Shown: piece by piece, positions 46,501 to 57,300 of the stretch | Position numbering within the stretch: the stretch's first letter is position 1 | How the letters are laid out: every line of letters starts with the position of its first letter | NCBI RefSeq assembly: GCF_000227465.1 | Contig: NC_016047.1 | Location: 449,001-513,000 of the forward strand | Origin: Bacillus spizizenii TU-B-10 | GTDB lineage: Bacteria > Bacillota > Bacilli > Bacillales > Bacillaceae | Direction of reading: 5' to 3' | Length of the DNA: 64,000 bases | The notes under the pieces: generated by a model | What the model saw: only the letters and a program-made list of their open reading frames with translations | The model's database searches: none | What the model was told of the DNA's origin: nothing | Made by a program: the position numbers and the translations under genes

Positions 46501-49500
46501 ACCGCGCCGCGCAATGATACGGAAAAAGCAATCGCAGCCATTTGGCAGGACGTGCTGAATGTTGAGAAGGCGGGGATCTTTGACAATTTCTTTGAAACGG
46601 GCGGACACTCATTGAAGGCCATGACGCTTTTAACAAAGATTCATAAGGAAACAGGCGCTGACATTCCGCTTCAATACTTGTTTGAGCATCCGACGATTGC
46701 GGCTCTTGCGGAGGAAGCCAAACACAGAGAAATCCGGGAATTTGCAGCGATTGAACCTGCTGAAAAACAGGAGCATTACCCGCTTTCCTTAGCACAGCAG
46801 CGAACATATATCGTCAGCCAGTTCGAGGATGCGGGTGTTGGGTACAACATGCCAGCGGCAGCGATTTTGGAAGGGCCTTTAGAGATTCAAAAGCTGGAGC
46901 ACGCATTTCAAGGGTTAATCCGCCGCCACGAGTCTTTGAGAACGTCATTTATTCTTGAAAACAGTACGCCGAGACAGAAAATTCATGACAGCGTCGATTT
47001 CAACATCGAGATGATTGAAAGAGGCGGCCGCTCAGATGAGGCAATTATGACTTCATTCGTCCGGAGATTTGATTTGGCGAAAGCACCGCTGTTCAGAATC
47101 GGCTTGATGGAGCTTGAAGAGAACCGTCATATGCTTCTGTTTGACATGCATCATTTGATTTCTGACGGTGTGTCCATCGGCATTATTTTGGAGGAGTTAG
47201 CACGGATATACAAAGGCGAACAGCTTCCTGAGCTTCGTCTTCAATATAAGGATTACGCTGTGTGGCAAAGCGGCCAGGCTGCTGAAGGGTACCAGAAGGA
47301 CCGGGCGTATTGGAAGGAAGCCTTTGCGGGTGAGCTTCCGGTGCTTCAGCTTCTGTCCGATTACCCGAGACCGCCTGTTCAAAGTTTTGATGGAGATCGG
47401 GTATCAATCAAGCTGGATGCGGGATTAAAGGATCGTTTAAATCGTTTGGCTGAACAAAATGGCGCCACGCTGTATATGGTGATGCTGTCCGCTTACTATA
47501 CGCTTTTGTCAAAGTATACGGGACAGGATGACATCATTGTCGGCACACCGTCTGCGGGCAGAAACCACTCCGATACAGAGGGTATTGTCGGGATGTTCGT
47601 CAATACGCTCGCGATTCGCAGTGAAGTGAAGCAGGACGAGACGTTTACCCATTTGATCACCCGTGTCCGCAAACAGGTGCTGGATGCCTTTTCTCATCAG
47701 GACTATCCGTTTGAGTGGCTTGTTGAAGATTTGAACATTCCGCGTGATGTAAGCAGACATCCGCTGTTTGACACGATGTTTAGTCTTCAAAATGCGACAG
47801 AGGGTATTCCGGCTGTCGGCGATCTGTCCGTGTCTGTTCATGAGACCAACTTCAAGATTGCCAAATTTGATTTAACGATACAGGCGAGAGAGACCGATGT
47901 AGGCATTGAACTTGATTTGGACTACAGCACGAAGCTGTTTAAACAAAGCACGGCTGACAGGCTGCTCAACCATTTTGCGTGTTTGCTTGAAGATGCTGCG
48001 GCTGAGCCTGAAAAACAGATTTCTGAGTACAAGCTTCTTTCTGAAGAGGAGGCTGCATCGCAAATTCAGCAGTTTAACCCGGGCAGAACTCCTTATCCGA
48101 AAGATAAAACGATTGTTCAGCTGTTTGAAGAGCAAGCGGCGAAAACGCCAGACCATCCGGCACTTCAATATGAAGGCAAATCACTTACCTATCGAGAGCT
48201 GAATGAACGGGCCAATCGTTTAGCGCGCGGCATTCTTTCTCTCGGGGCAGGCGAAGGCAGAACAGCGGCAGTCTTGTGCGAGCGGTCAATGGACATGATT
48301 GTGTCGATCCTCGCAGTTTTAAAAGCTGGCTCGGCTTATGTTCCGATTGATCCGGAACATCCGACTCAGCGGATGCAGCATTTCTTCCGTGACAGCGGAG
48401 CAAAGGTGCTTCTCACGCAGAAAAAATTAAAGGCCTTAGCAGAAAAAGCAGAATTCGACGGCATTATCGTGCTTGCAGATGAGGAAGAAAGCTATCATGC
48501 CGATGCGCAAAATCTCGCACTGCCTCTTCATTCAGCGGCGATGGCCAACCTGACGTATACTTCCGGAACGACAGGAACACCAAAGGGAAATATCGTGACA
48601 CATGCCAATATTCTGCGCACGGTGAAGGAAACGAATTATCTCAACATTACAGAACAGGATACGATTCTCGGACTTTCCAATTACGTGTTTGACGCGTTTA
48701 TGTTTGATATGTTCGGTTCTTTGTTAAACGGTGCCAAGCTTGTACTGATACCGAAAGAAACAGTTTTGGATATGGCTCGCCTGTCTCGCGTTATTGAGCG
48801 GGAGAACATCAGCATTCTTATGATTACAACTGCTTTGTTCCACCTGCTTGTGGACTTGAATCCGGCGTGCTTGTCAACGCTGCGCAAGATTATGTTCGGT
48901 GGGGAGCGGGCTTCGGTCGAGCATGTAAGAAAAGCTTTGCAAATTGTCGGAAAAGGCAAGCTCCTTCACATGTATGGGCCGTCTGAAAGCACGGTTTTCG
49001 CGACGTATCATCCGGTTGATGAGTTGGAGGAGGACACACTGTCTGTTCCGATTGGAAAACCGGTCAGCAATACGGAAGTATACATCCTTGACCGGGCGGG
49101 ACACGTGCAGCCTGCCGGGATCGCCGGGGAGCTTTGCGTTAGCGGCGAAGGACTCGTGAAAGGCTATTACAACCGTCCAGAACTGACTGAGGAGAAGTTC
49201 GTTCCGCATCCGTTTACGTCCGGCGAACGCATGTATAAAACGGGTGACCTCGCCAGATGGCTGCCGAGTGGCGATATCGAATTTATCGGGCGGATCGACC
49301 ATCAGGTGAAAATCCGCGGACAGCGCATCGAGCTTGGAGAAATCGAACATCAGCTGCAAACCCATGACCGCGTGCAGGAGACTGTTGTGCTTGCTGTTGA
49401 TCAAGGAGCGGGAGACAAGCTGCTCTGCGCGTACTTTGTCGGAGAGGGAGAAATCTCATCTCAAGAGCTGAGAGAACATGCGGCAAAGGACCTGCCCGCT

Positions 49501-52500
49501 TATATGGTTCCTGCGGTGTTTATCCAAATGGACGAGCTGCCGCTGACCGGGAACGGAAAAATCGACCGGAGAGCGCTGCCGCTTCCTGATGCCAGCGTCT
49601 CAAGAGGTGTTTCATATGTTGCGCCTCGCAATGAAACGGAACAAAAACTCGCAGACATTTGGGCGCAGGTGCTTCAGGTTCAACAGGTCGGCGTTTATGA
49701 CCACTTCTTTGACATCGGCGGACATTCATTAGCAGGGATGAAGATGCTTGCCTTAGTTCATCAGGAACTGGGTGTTGAGCTGTCACTCAAAGATCTCTTC
49801 CAGTCACCTACGGTTGAGGGCCTAGCACAGGTAATTGCCTCTGCTGAAAAAGGGACAGCCATCAGCATCAGCCCGGCTAAGAAACAAGATTCGTATCCTG
49901 TTTCCTCACCGCAAAAACGGATGTACGTGCTCCAGCAGCTTGAAGGAGCGCAAACGAGCTATAACATGCCGGCGGTTCTGCGCCTGACAGGTGAGCTTGA
50001 TGTTGAAAGGCTTAACAGCGTCATGCAGCAGTTAATGCAGCGCCATGAAGCCTTTAGAACCACGTTTGAAATAAAAGATGGAGAAACGGTGCAGCGGATC
50101 TGGGAAGAAGCTGATTGTGAGATGGCATATTTCGAAGCCGCAGAAGAAGAGACAGAGCGGATCGTTTCTGAGTTTATCAGGCCTTTCAAAATTGATCGGC
50201 TCCCGCTGTTCAGAATGGGTCTGATCAAGCATTCAGACACTGAGCATGTGCTGCTGTTCGATATGCATCATATTATTTCTGATGGTGCGTCTGTCGGTGT
50301 GCTGATTGAGGAACTTTCGAAGCTGTACGACGGAGAAACCCTTGAGCCGCTCCGCATTCAATATAAGGATTATGCCGTGTGGCAGCAGCAGTTCATTCAG
50401 TCTGAGCTTTACAAGAAACAAGAGGAGCATTGGCTGAAGGAGCTGGACGGAGAGTTGCCGGTGCTGACGCTACCGACTGACTATAGCCGGCCTGCGGTTC
50501 AAACATTTGAGGGAGACCGCATTGCATTTTCATTAGAAGCAGGAAAAGCTGATGCTCTGCGCAGACTAGCAAAAGAAACGGATTCAACACTGTACATGGT
50601 GCTTCTGGCTTCATACAGTGCGTTTTTATCAAAACTGAGCGGACAACACGATATCATCGTCGGTTCACCGGTAGCCGGACGATCCCAAGCTGACGTCAGC
50701 CGCGTCATCGGAATGTTCGTCAATACGTTGGCGCTGCGAACGTATCCGAAAGGTGAAAAGACGTTTGCTGACTATCTTAGCGAAGTGAAAGAAACCGCGC
50801 TCAATGCTTTTGAAGCGCAGGATTATCCGCTTGAGGACCTGATCGGAAACGTACAGGTTCAGCGTGACACGAGCAGAAATCCGTTATTCGACGCAGTATT
50901 TTCGATGCAAAATGCGAATATCAAGGATCTAACGATGAAAGGGATTCAGCTGGAGCCGCATCCGTTTGAACGGAAAACGGCCAAGTTTGACATCACACTG
51001 ACGGCTGACGAAACGGACGGAGGGCTTACGTTCGTACTTGAATACAATACAGCGCTGTTTAAACCTGAAACAATCGAACGATGGAAGCAATACTGGATGC
51101 AGCTTCTAGATGCAGTCACCGGCAATCCGAACCAGCCGCTTTCCAGCCTATCACTTGTCACTGAAACAGAAAAACAAACGCTTCTAGACGCATGGAAGGG
51201 CAAAACGCTGCCTGTGCCGACAGACAAAACCGTTCATCAGCTAATCGAAGAGACTGCCCAGCACCACAAAGACCGCCCGGCTGTTACATATAACGGCCAG
51301 TCGTGGACGTACGGGGAGCTGAATGCGAAGGCGAATCGTCTTGCCCGGATTCTGATCGACTGCGGTATCAGCCCGGATGAGCGCGTCGGCGTTCTCACGA
51401 AGCCGTCGCTGGAAATGTCCGCCGCGGTGCTCGGCGTCTTAAAGGCGGGAGCGGCGTTTGTGCCGATTGATCCTGCCTATCCGGATCAGCGGATTGACTA
51501 TATTTTACAAGACAGCGGTGCGAAGCTTCTCTTGAAACAGGAAGGCATCGCAGTGCCGGACAGCTATACGGGAGAGGTCATTCTTCTTGATGGCAACCGT
51601 ACGATTCTGAGCCTGCCGCTTGATGAAAACGATGAGGAAAATCCAGAGACGGATACAAACGCGGAGAACCTGGCGTACATGATTTACACGTCTGGAACGA
51701 CCGGACAGCCGAAGGGTGTCATGGTTGAGCACCATGCGCTTGTGAACCTGTGTTTCTGGCACCACGACGCGTTCAGCATGACAGCGGAGGACCGCAGTGC
51801 GAAGTACGCGGGCTTCGGATTCGACGCCTCCATTTGGGAGATGTTCCCGACCTGGACAATCGGCGCCGAGCTTCACGTCATAGATGAAGCCATCCGGCTT
51901 GATATCGTTCGCCTGAACGACTATTTCGAAACGAACGGCGTAACGATCACCTTCCTGCCGACACAGCTTGCGGAACAGTTCATGGAGCTTGAGAACACAT
52001 CACTCCGCGTATTGCTGACAGGCGGAGACAAACTGAAGCGTGCCGTGAAACAGCCGTACACGCTCATTAACAACTACGGGCCGACTGAAAATACGGTCGT
52101 TGCCACAAGTACAGAGATCAATCCGGAGGAAGGCTCGCTTTCCATCGGGCAGGCAATCGCCAATACGAGAGTGTACATTCTTGGCGAGGGCAATCAGGTA
52201 CAGCCGGAAGGCGTAGCCGGAGAGCTTTGCGTGGCGGGACGCGGATTGGCGCGAGGCTATCTGAATAAAGAAGACGAAACCGCGAAGCGGTTTGTCGCTG
52301 ATCCGTTTGTGCCGGGTGAACGCATGTACCGCACCGGCGATTTGGTGAAATGGGTGAACGGCGGCATCGAATACATCGGCCGGATCGACCAGCAGGTCAA
52401 GGTCCGCGGCTACCGGATCGAGCTCTCAGAAATCGAAGTCCAGCTCGCCCAGCTTTCTGAGGTGCAGGATGCGGCGGTAACAGCTGTCAAAGATAAAGGC

Positions 52501-54357
52501 GGCAATACAGCGATCGCGGCGTACGTCACACCGGAAACAGCTGACATAGAAGCATTAAAGTCTTCGTTGAAAGAAACCCTGCCGGACTACATGATTCCGG
52601 CGTTCTGGGTGACGCTGAACGAGCTTCCAGTTACGGCAAACGGAAAGGTTGACCGCAAAGCCTTGCCTGAGCCGGACATCGAAGCGGGAAGCGGAGAATA
52701 CAAAGCGCCGACAACGGATATGGAAGAGCTGCTTGCCGGCATCTGGCAGGACGTGCTCGGCATTTCGGAGATCGGTGTCAGCGACAATTTCTTCTCACTC
52801 GGCGGAGATTCCATCAAAGGAATCCAAATGGCGAGCCGCTTGAACCAGCACGGCTGGAAGCTGGAGATGAAAGATCTCTTCCAGCACCCGACGATCGAGG
52901 AGCTGACCCAATACGTGGAGCGTGCCGAAGGCAAACAGGCAGACCAAGGGCCTGTGGAGGGCGAAGTCATTCTGACGCCGATTCAGCGCTGGTTCTTTGA
53001 AAAGAACTTCACGAACAAGCACCACTGGAACCAATCAGTGATGCTTCACGCCGCGAAGGGCTTTGATCCTGAACGGGTGGAGAAAACATTGCAGGCACTG
53101 ATCGAGCACCATGACGCGCTCCGCATGGTTTATCGTGAGGGAACGAAAGAGGTCGTTCAATACAACAGAGGACTTGAAGCTGCTTCAGCTCAATTGGAGA
53201 TCATCCAAATCGAGGGCCAAGCAAAAGATCATGAAGACCGCATAGAGAGAGAAGCGGAACGGCTGCAGAGCAGCATCGACTTGCAGGAAGGCGGCTTGTT
53301 AAAAGCAGGCTTGTTCCAAGCGGAAGACGGAGACCATTTGCTTCTTGCCATTCACCACTTAGTGGTTGACGGCGTGTCGTGGCGGATTTTACTGGAGGAT
53401 TTCGCCGCGGTATATACACAGCTTGAGCAAAGCAATGAACCGGTTCTCCCGCAGAAAACACATTCATTTGCGGAGTATGCAGAGAGATTACAAGACTTCG
53501 CGAATTCCAAAGCCTTTTTGAAAGAAAAAGAGTATTGGAGACAGCTTGAAGAACAAACTGTCGCGGCGAAGCTTCCGAAGGATCGCGAATCTGGTGATCA
53601 GCGAATGAAACATACAAAGACAATCGAATTTTCGCTGACTGCTGAAGAAACAGAACAGCTCACCACAAAGGTGCATGAGGCATATCACACAGAAATGAAT
53701 GATATTTTACTGACAGCATTCGGATTGGCGATGAAGGAGTGGACAGGTCAGGATCAAGTAAGTGTTCATTTAGAGGGGCATGGACGTGAAGAAATCATAG
53801 AAGACCTGACCATTTCCCGGACAGTCGGCTGGTTTACGAGTATGTACCCGATGGTGCTCGATATGAAGCATACGGATGATCTGGGCTACCAGCTGAAGCA
53901 AATGAAAGAAGATATCAGACATGTACCGAATAAGGGAGTCGGGTACGGCATTCTCCGCTATTTGACGGCGCCGGAACATAAAGAAGATGTGGCGTTCTCG
54001 ATTCAGCCGGATGTCAGCTTTAACTACTTAGGACAGTTCGATGACATGTCGGATGCAGGCTTGTTCAAGAGATCAGAGCTGCCGTCAGGACAGTCGTTAA
54101 GCCCGGAAACAGAAAAACCGAATGCGCTCGATGTTGTCGGATACATTGAAAACGGAAAACTGACGATGTCAATGGCCTATCATTCTCTTGAATTTCATGA
54201 AAAAACGATAAAGACATTCAGCGACAGCTTTAAAGCCCATCTTCTCAGAATCATTGAACATTGCCTATCTCAAGATGGAACGGAACTGACGCCGAGTGAC
54301 CTTGGCGACGACGATTTGACGCTGGATGAACTGGATAAATTAATGGAAATTTTCTAA
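43594..54357 (+). CDS. srfAA: Surfactin synthetase subunit 1 SrfAA (three-module NRPS)
   Basis: A 3587-residue nonribosomal peptide synthetase that loads Glu-Leu-D-Leu of surfactin. Order: C1 (HHVISDG at about 139), A1 (YTSGTTGRPKG near 605), T1 (Ser1006 in GGHSL); C2 (HHLISDG near 1185), A2 (YTSGTTGTPKG near 1652), T2 (Ser2045 in GGHSL); C3 (HHIISDG near 2224), A3 (YTSGTTGQPKG near 2696), T3 (Ser3073, in GGDSI as usual before an epimerase); E (HHLVVDG near 3253). The first C domain accepts the fatty acyl chain. The extreme C-terminus LTLDELDKLMEIF is a docking helix for SrfAB. Serines need the phosphopantetheine arm from Sfp, not in this window. The ATG at 43594 follows GGGGAGG. Transcription is driven by ComA. 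Module specificities are from family knowledge. Confidence 0.97.
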   Translation: MEITFYPLTDAQKRIWYTEKFYPHTSISNLAGIGKLVSTDKVDWVLVEQAIQEFIRRNDAMRLRLRLDENGEPVQYISEYRPVDIKHTDTTEDPNAIESISQWSREETKKPLPLYDCDLFRFSIFTIKENEVWFYANVHHVISDGISMNILGNAIMHIYLELAGGSETKEGISHSFIDHVLSEQDYAQSKRFEKDKAFWNKQFESVPELVSLKRNTSAGGSLDAERFSKDVPEALHQQILSFCEANKVSVLSVFQSVLAAYLYRISGQNDVVTGTFMGNRTNAKEKQMFGMFVSTVPLRTNVDGGQSFLDFVKDRMKDLMKTLRHQKYPYNLLINDLRETKSSLTKLFTVSLEYQVMQWQKEEDLAFLTEPIFSGSGLNDVSIHVKDRWDTGKLTIDFDYRTDLFSREEIKIVCERMITMLENALSHPDDAIDELTLIAEAEKEKLLARAGGESVSYRKDMTIPELFQEQAEQLSDYPAVVFEDRTLSYQTLHEQSARIANVLKQKGVGPDSPVAVLIERSERMITSIMGILKAGGAYVPIDPAFPAERIQYILEDCGADFILTESKVAAPAADAELIDFDQAIAEGADESLNAGVNARNLAYIIYTSGTTGRPKGVMIEHRQVQHLVESLQQTIYQSSSQTLRMALLAPFHFDASVKQIFASLLLGQTLYIVPKKTVTNGSALAAYYRRHSIEATDGTPAHLQMLIAAGDFEGLKLKHMLIGGEGLSSVVADKLLKLFKEAGTAPRLTNVYGPTETCVDASVHPVIPESAVQSAYVPIGKALGNNRLYILDQKGRLQPEGVAGELYIAGDGVGRGYLHLPELTAEKFLQDPFVPSDRMYRTGDVVRWLPDGTIEYLGREDDQVKVRGYRIELGEIEAVIQQAPDVMKAVVLARPDEQGNLEVCAYVVQKTGSEFTPASLREHAARQLPDYMVPAYFTEVTEIPLTPSGKVDRRKLFALEVKAVSGTAYTAPRNDTEKAIAAIWQDVLNVEKAGIFDNFFETGGHSLKAMTLLTKIHKETGADIPLQYLFEHPTIAALAEEAKHREIREFAAIEPAEKQEHYPLSLAQQRTYIVSQFEDAGVGYNMPAAAILEGPLEIQKLEHAFQGLIRRHESLRTSFILENSTPRQKIHDSVDFNIEMIERGGRSDEAIMTSFVRRFDLAKAPLFRIGLMELEENRHMLLFDMHHLISDGVSIGIILEELARIYKGEQLPELRLQYKDYAVWQSGQAAEGYQKDRAYWKEAFAGELPVLQLLSDYPRPPVQSFDGDRVSIKLDAGLKDRLNRLAEQNGATLYMVMLSAYYTLLSKYTGQDDIIVGTPSAGRNHSDTEGIVGMFVNTLAIRSEVKQDETFTHLITRVRKQVLDAFSHQDYPFEWLVEDLNIPRDVSRHPLFDTMFSLQNATEGIPAVGDLSVSVHETNFKIAKFDLTIQARETDVGIELDLDYSTKLFKQSTADRLLNHFACLLEDAAAEPEKQISEYKLLSEEEAASQIQQFNPGRTPYPKDKTIVQLFEEQAAKTPDHPALQYEGKSLTYRELNERANRLARGILSLGAGEGRTAAVLCERSMDMIVSILAVLKAGSAYVPIDPEHPTQRMQHFFRDSGAKVLLTQKKLKALAEKAEFDGIIVLADEEESYHADAQNLALPLHSAAMANLTYTSGTTGTPKGNIVTHANILRTVKETNYLNITEQDTILGLSNYVFDAFMFDMFGSLLNGAKLVLIPKETVLDMARLSRVIERENISILMITTALFHLLVDLNPACLSTLRKIMFGGERASVEHVRKALQIVGKGKLLHMYGPSESTVFATYHPVDELEEDTLSVPIGKPVSNTEVYILDRAGHVQPAGIAGELCVSGEGLVKGYYNRPELTEEKFVPHPFTSGERMYKTGDLARWLPSGDIEFIGRIDHQVKIRGQRIELGEIEHQLQTHDRVQETVVLAVDQGAGDKLLCAYFVGEGEISSQELREHAAKDLPAYMVPAVFIQMDELPLTGNGKIDRRALPLPDASVSRGVSYVAPRNETEQKLADIWAQVLQVQQVGVYDHFFDIGGHSLAGMKMLALVHQELGVELSLKDLFQSPTVEGLAQVIASAEKGTAISISPAKKQDSYPVSSPQKRMYVLQQLEGAQTSYNMPAVLRLTGELDVERLNSVMQQLMQRHEAFRTTFEIKDGETVQRIWEEADCEMAYFEAAEEETERIVSEFIRPFKIDRLPLFRMGLIKHSDTEHVLLFDMHHIISDGASVGVLIEELSKLYDGETLEPLRIQYKDYAVWQQQFIQSELYKKQEEHWLKELDGELPVLTLPTDYSRPAVQTFEGDRIAFSLEAGKADALRRLAKETDSTLYMVLLASYSAFLSKLSGQHDIIVGSPVAGRSQADVSRVIGMFVNTLALRTYPKGEKTFADYLSEVKETALNAFEAQDYPLEDLIGNVQVQRDTSRNPLFDAVFSMQNANIKDLTMKGIQLEPHPFERKTAKFDITLTADETDGGLTFVLEYNTALFKPETIERWKQYWMQLLDAVTGNPNQPLSSLSLVTETEKQTLLDAWKGKTLPVPTDKTVHQLIEETAQHHKDRPAVTYNGQSWTYGELNAKANRLARILIDCGISPDERVGVLTKPSLEMSAAVLGVLKAGAAFVPIDPAYPDQRIDYILQDSGAKLLLKQEGIAVPDSYTGEVILLDGNRTILSLPLDENDEENPETDTNAENLAYMIYTSGTTGQPKGVMVEHHALVNLCFWHHDAFSMTAEDRSAKYAGFGFDASIWEMFPTWTIGAELHVIDEAIRLDIVRLNDYFETNGVTITFLPTQLAEQFMELENTSLRVLLTGGDKLKRAVKQPYTLINNYGPTENTVVATSTEINPEEGSLSIGQAIANTRVYILGEGNQVQPEGVAGELCVAGRGLARGYLNKEDETAKRFVADPFVPGERMYRTGDLVKWVNGGIEYIGRIDQQVKVRGYRIELSEIEVQLAQLSEVQDAAVTAVKDKGGNTAIAAYVTPETADIEALKSSLKETLPDYMIPAFWVTLNELPVTANGKVDRKALPEPDIEAGSGEYKAPTTDMEELLAGIWQDVLGISEIGVSDNFFSLGGDSIKGIQMASRLNQHGWKLEMKDLFQHPTIEELTQYVERAEGKQADQGPVEGEVILTPIQRWFFEKNFTNKHHWNQSVMLHAAKGFDPERVEKTLQALIEHHDALRMVYREGTKEVVQYNRGLEAASAQLEIIQIEGQAKDHEDRIEREAERLQSSIDLQEGGLLKAGLFQAEDGDHLLLAIHHLVVDGVSWRILLEDFAAVYTQLEQSNEPVLPQKTHSFAEYAERLQDFANSKAFLKEKEYWRQLEEQTVAAKLPKDRESGDQRMKHTKTIEFSLTAEETEQLTTKVHEAYHTEMNDILLTAFGLAMKEWTGQDQVSVHLEGHGREEIIEDLTISRTVGWFTSMYPMVLDMKHTDDLGYQLKQMKEDIRHVPNKGVGYGILRYLTAPEHKEDVAFSIQPDVSFNYLGQFDDMSDAGLFKRSELPSGQSLSPETEKPNALDVVGYIENGKLTMSMAYHSLEFHEKTIKTFSDSFKAHLLRIIEHCLSQDGTELTPSDLGDDDLTLDELDKLMEIF
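51124..53140 (+). repeat. Copy A of a ~2-kb near-identical repeat (srfAA module 3)
   Basis: From the C3-A3 linker through A3 and T3 into the start of the E domain, this stretch is almost base-for-base the same as 61888-63904 in srfAB, at a constant offset of 10764. Differences are scattered single bases, many at silent positions. Confidence 0.9.
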
Positions 54358-54369
54358 TAGAGGTGGCAT

Positions 54370-57300
54370 ATGAGCAAAAAATCGATTCAAAAGGTGTACG
54401 CACTGACACCGATGCAGGAGGGAATGCTGTATCATGCGATGCTTGATCCGCATTCATCCTCGTATTTTACACAATTAGAGCTTGGAATTCACGGTGCTTT
54501 TGATCTTGAAATCTTTGAGAAAAGCGTCAATGAACTGATTCGGTCATACGATATTCTCCGTACGGTATTTGTGCATCAGCAGCTGCAAAAACCGCGTCAG
54601 GTCGTGTTAGCGGAACGCAAAACAAAGGTGCACTATGAAGATATTAGTCATGCGGACCAAAACCGCCAGAAAGAGCATATTGAGCGTTATAAACAAGACG
54701 TGCAGCGCCAAGGTTTTAACCTGGCAAAAGACATGCTGTTCAAGGTGGCGGTTTTCCGTCTTGATGCAGATCAGCTGTATCTTGTCTGGAGTAATCATCA
54801 TATTATGATGGACGGCTGGAGCATGGGCGTACTCATGAAAAGCCTGTTCCAAAATTACGAAGCGCTCAGAGCAGGCCGAACACCGGCAAACGGTCAGGGA
54901 AAGCCTTATTCCGACTACATCAAGTGGCTTGGAAAACAGGACAATGAAGAAGCGGAGAGCTACTGGAGCGAACGCTTGGCTGGTTTTGAACAGCCGAGCG
55001 TGCTCCCGGGCCGCCTGCTTGAGAAAAAAGACGAATACGTTAACAAAGAATATTCATTTACATGGGACGAAAAACTGGTTGCCCGCATTCAGCAAACCGC
55101 AAACCGCCATCAAGTGACAGGACCTAACCTGTTTCAGGCCGTTTGGGGCATTGTTCTCAGCAAATACAACTTTACGAATGACGTTGTCTTCGGCACGGTC
55201 GTATCAGGCCGGCCATCTGAAATCAACGGGATTGAAACGATGGCAGGACTGTTTATCAACACCATTCCGGTGCGGGTAAAAGTTGATCGTGATGCTGCTT
55301 TCGCTGATATTTTCTCAGCTGTTCAGCAGCATGCAGTTGAGGCGGAGCGCTACGATTACGTGCCGCTCTATGAGATTCAAAAACGCTCAGCTCTTGATGG
55401 CAATCTCTTGAACCATCTGGTCGCGTTTGAAAATTATCCGCTTGACCAAGAGCTTGAAAACGGCAGCATGGAAGACCGCCTCGGATTTTCTATCAAGGTA
55501 GAAAGCGCATTTGAGCAAACGAGCTTCGATTTCAATCTGATTGTGTATCCAGGCAAAACGTGGACTGTCAAAATCAAATATAACGGTGCCGCCTTTGATT
55601 CTGCTTTTATCGAACGGGCAGCGGAGCACCTTACCCGCATGATGGAAGCGGCTGTCGATCAGCCGGACGCTTTTGTCCGTGAGTACGGGCTTGTGGGAGA
55701 CGAAGAGCAGCGACAAATTGTCGAGGTGTTTAACCAGACGAAAGCCGAATTTCCAGAAGGAATGGCCGTTCATCAAGTGTTTGAAGAGCAAGCGCAGCGA
55801 ACACCGGCAAGCACTGCCGTCGTATATGAAGGAGCCGAGCTGACATACCGTCAGCTGAATACAGCGGCAAACCGTCTGGCGAGAAAGCTTGTCGAACAAG
55901 GTCTTCAAAAAGGGGAAACAGCCGCGATTATGAACGACCGCTCAGCAGAAACCGTTGTCGGCATGCTGGCTGTTTTAAAAACAGGCGCCGCCTATGTGCC
56001 GCTTGATCCCGCACTTCCTGTGGATCGTCTTCGTTTCATGGCGGAGGACAGCTCGATTCGGATGGTATTGGCCGGAAAGTCTTATACAGAGCAGGCGCAT
56101 CAGCTGCAAGTGCCGGTTCTTACACTGGACATCGGCTTTGAAGAGTGCGAAGCTGCTGACAATCTCAATCTGCCTTCCGCACCGTCTGATTTGGGATACA
56201 TCATGTATACATCTGGTTCGACGGGCAAACCGAAAGGCGTCATGATTGAACATAAAAGTATTCTTCGTCTCGTCAAAAATGCCGGTTACGTTCCTGTTCA
56301 TGAGGAGGACCGCATGGCGCAAACGGGAGCTGTCAGCTTTGATGCCGGCACGTTTGAGGTATTCGGCGCACTGCTGAATGGCGCAGCGCTTTATCCGGTC
56401 AAAAAAGAGACGCTGCTTGATGCAAAACAATTTGCGGCATTCCTGCGTGAGCAGAGAATCACGACCATGTGGCTGACATCACCTTTATTCAACCAGCTTG
56501 CTGCAAAGGATGCCGGCATGTTCGGCACACTCCGCCATTTAATCATCGGCGGAGATGCGCTCGTGCCGCATATTGTCAGCAAAGTGAAGCAGGCATCGCC
56601 GTCGCTTTCGTTGTGGAACGGATACGGCCCGACAGAAAACACGACATTTTCAACAAGTTTTCTGATCGACCGTGAGTTTAGCGGCTCTATTCCAATCGGG
56701 AAGCCTATCGGAAATTCGACTGCCTACATCATGGATGAGCAGCAGCGTCTGCAGCCAATTGGCGCGCCTGGCGAGCTGTGCGTCGGAGGAATCGGGGTAG
56801 CGCGAGGATATGTCAATCTTCCTGAGCTGACGGAGAAGCAATTTCTTGAAGATCCGTTCAGACCGGATGAAAGGATTTATCGCACTGGCGACTTGGCGAG
56901 ATGGCTGCCGGACGGCAATATCGAATTTTTAGGAAGAATCGACAATCAAGTGAAGGTGCGCGGCTTCCGAATTGAGCTTGGCGAAATTGAAACAAAACTG
57001 AACATGGCAGAGCATGTGACAGAGGCTGCGGTGATCATCCGCAAGAACAAAGCAGATGAAAATGAAATTTGCGCGTACTTTACGGCGGACCGTGAAGTGT
57101 CTGTGAGCTGGCTAAGAAAAACGCTGTCTCAGTCTTTGCCTGACTATATGGTTCCTGCCCATTTGATTCAGATGGACAGCCTGCCGCTCACGCCAAACGG
57201 AAAAATCAACAAAAAAGAACTGCCTGCGCCTCAATCAGAAGCCGTGCAGCCGGAGTACGCAGCACCAGAAACAGAGAGTGAAAAGAAATTAGCGGAGATC

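Noticed and set aside
52587..52970. Long antisense frames inside srfAA and srfAB (for example 52587-52970 and its copy at 63351-63734)
   Set aside because: They mirror the high-GC codon pattern of the sense gene, lack ribosome binding sites, and appear twice only because the coding sequence is repeated.
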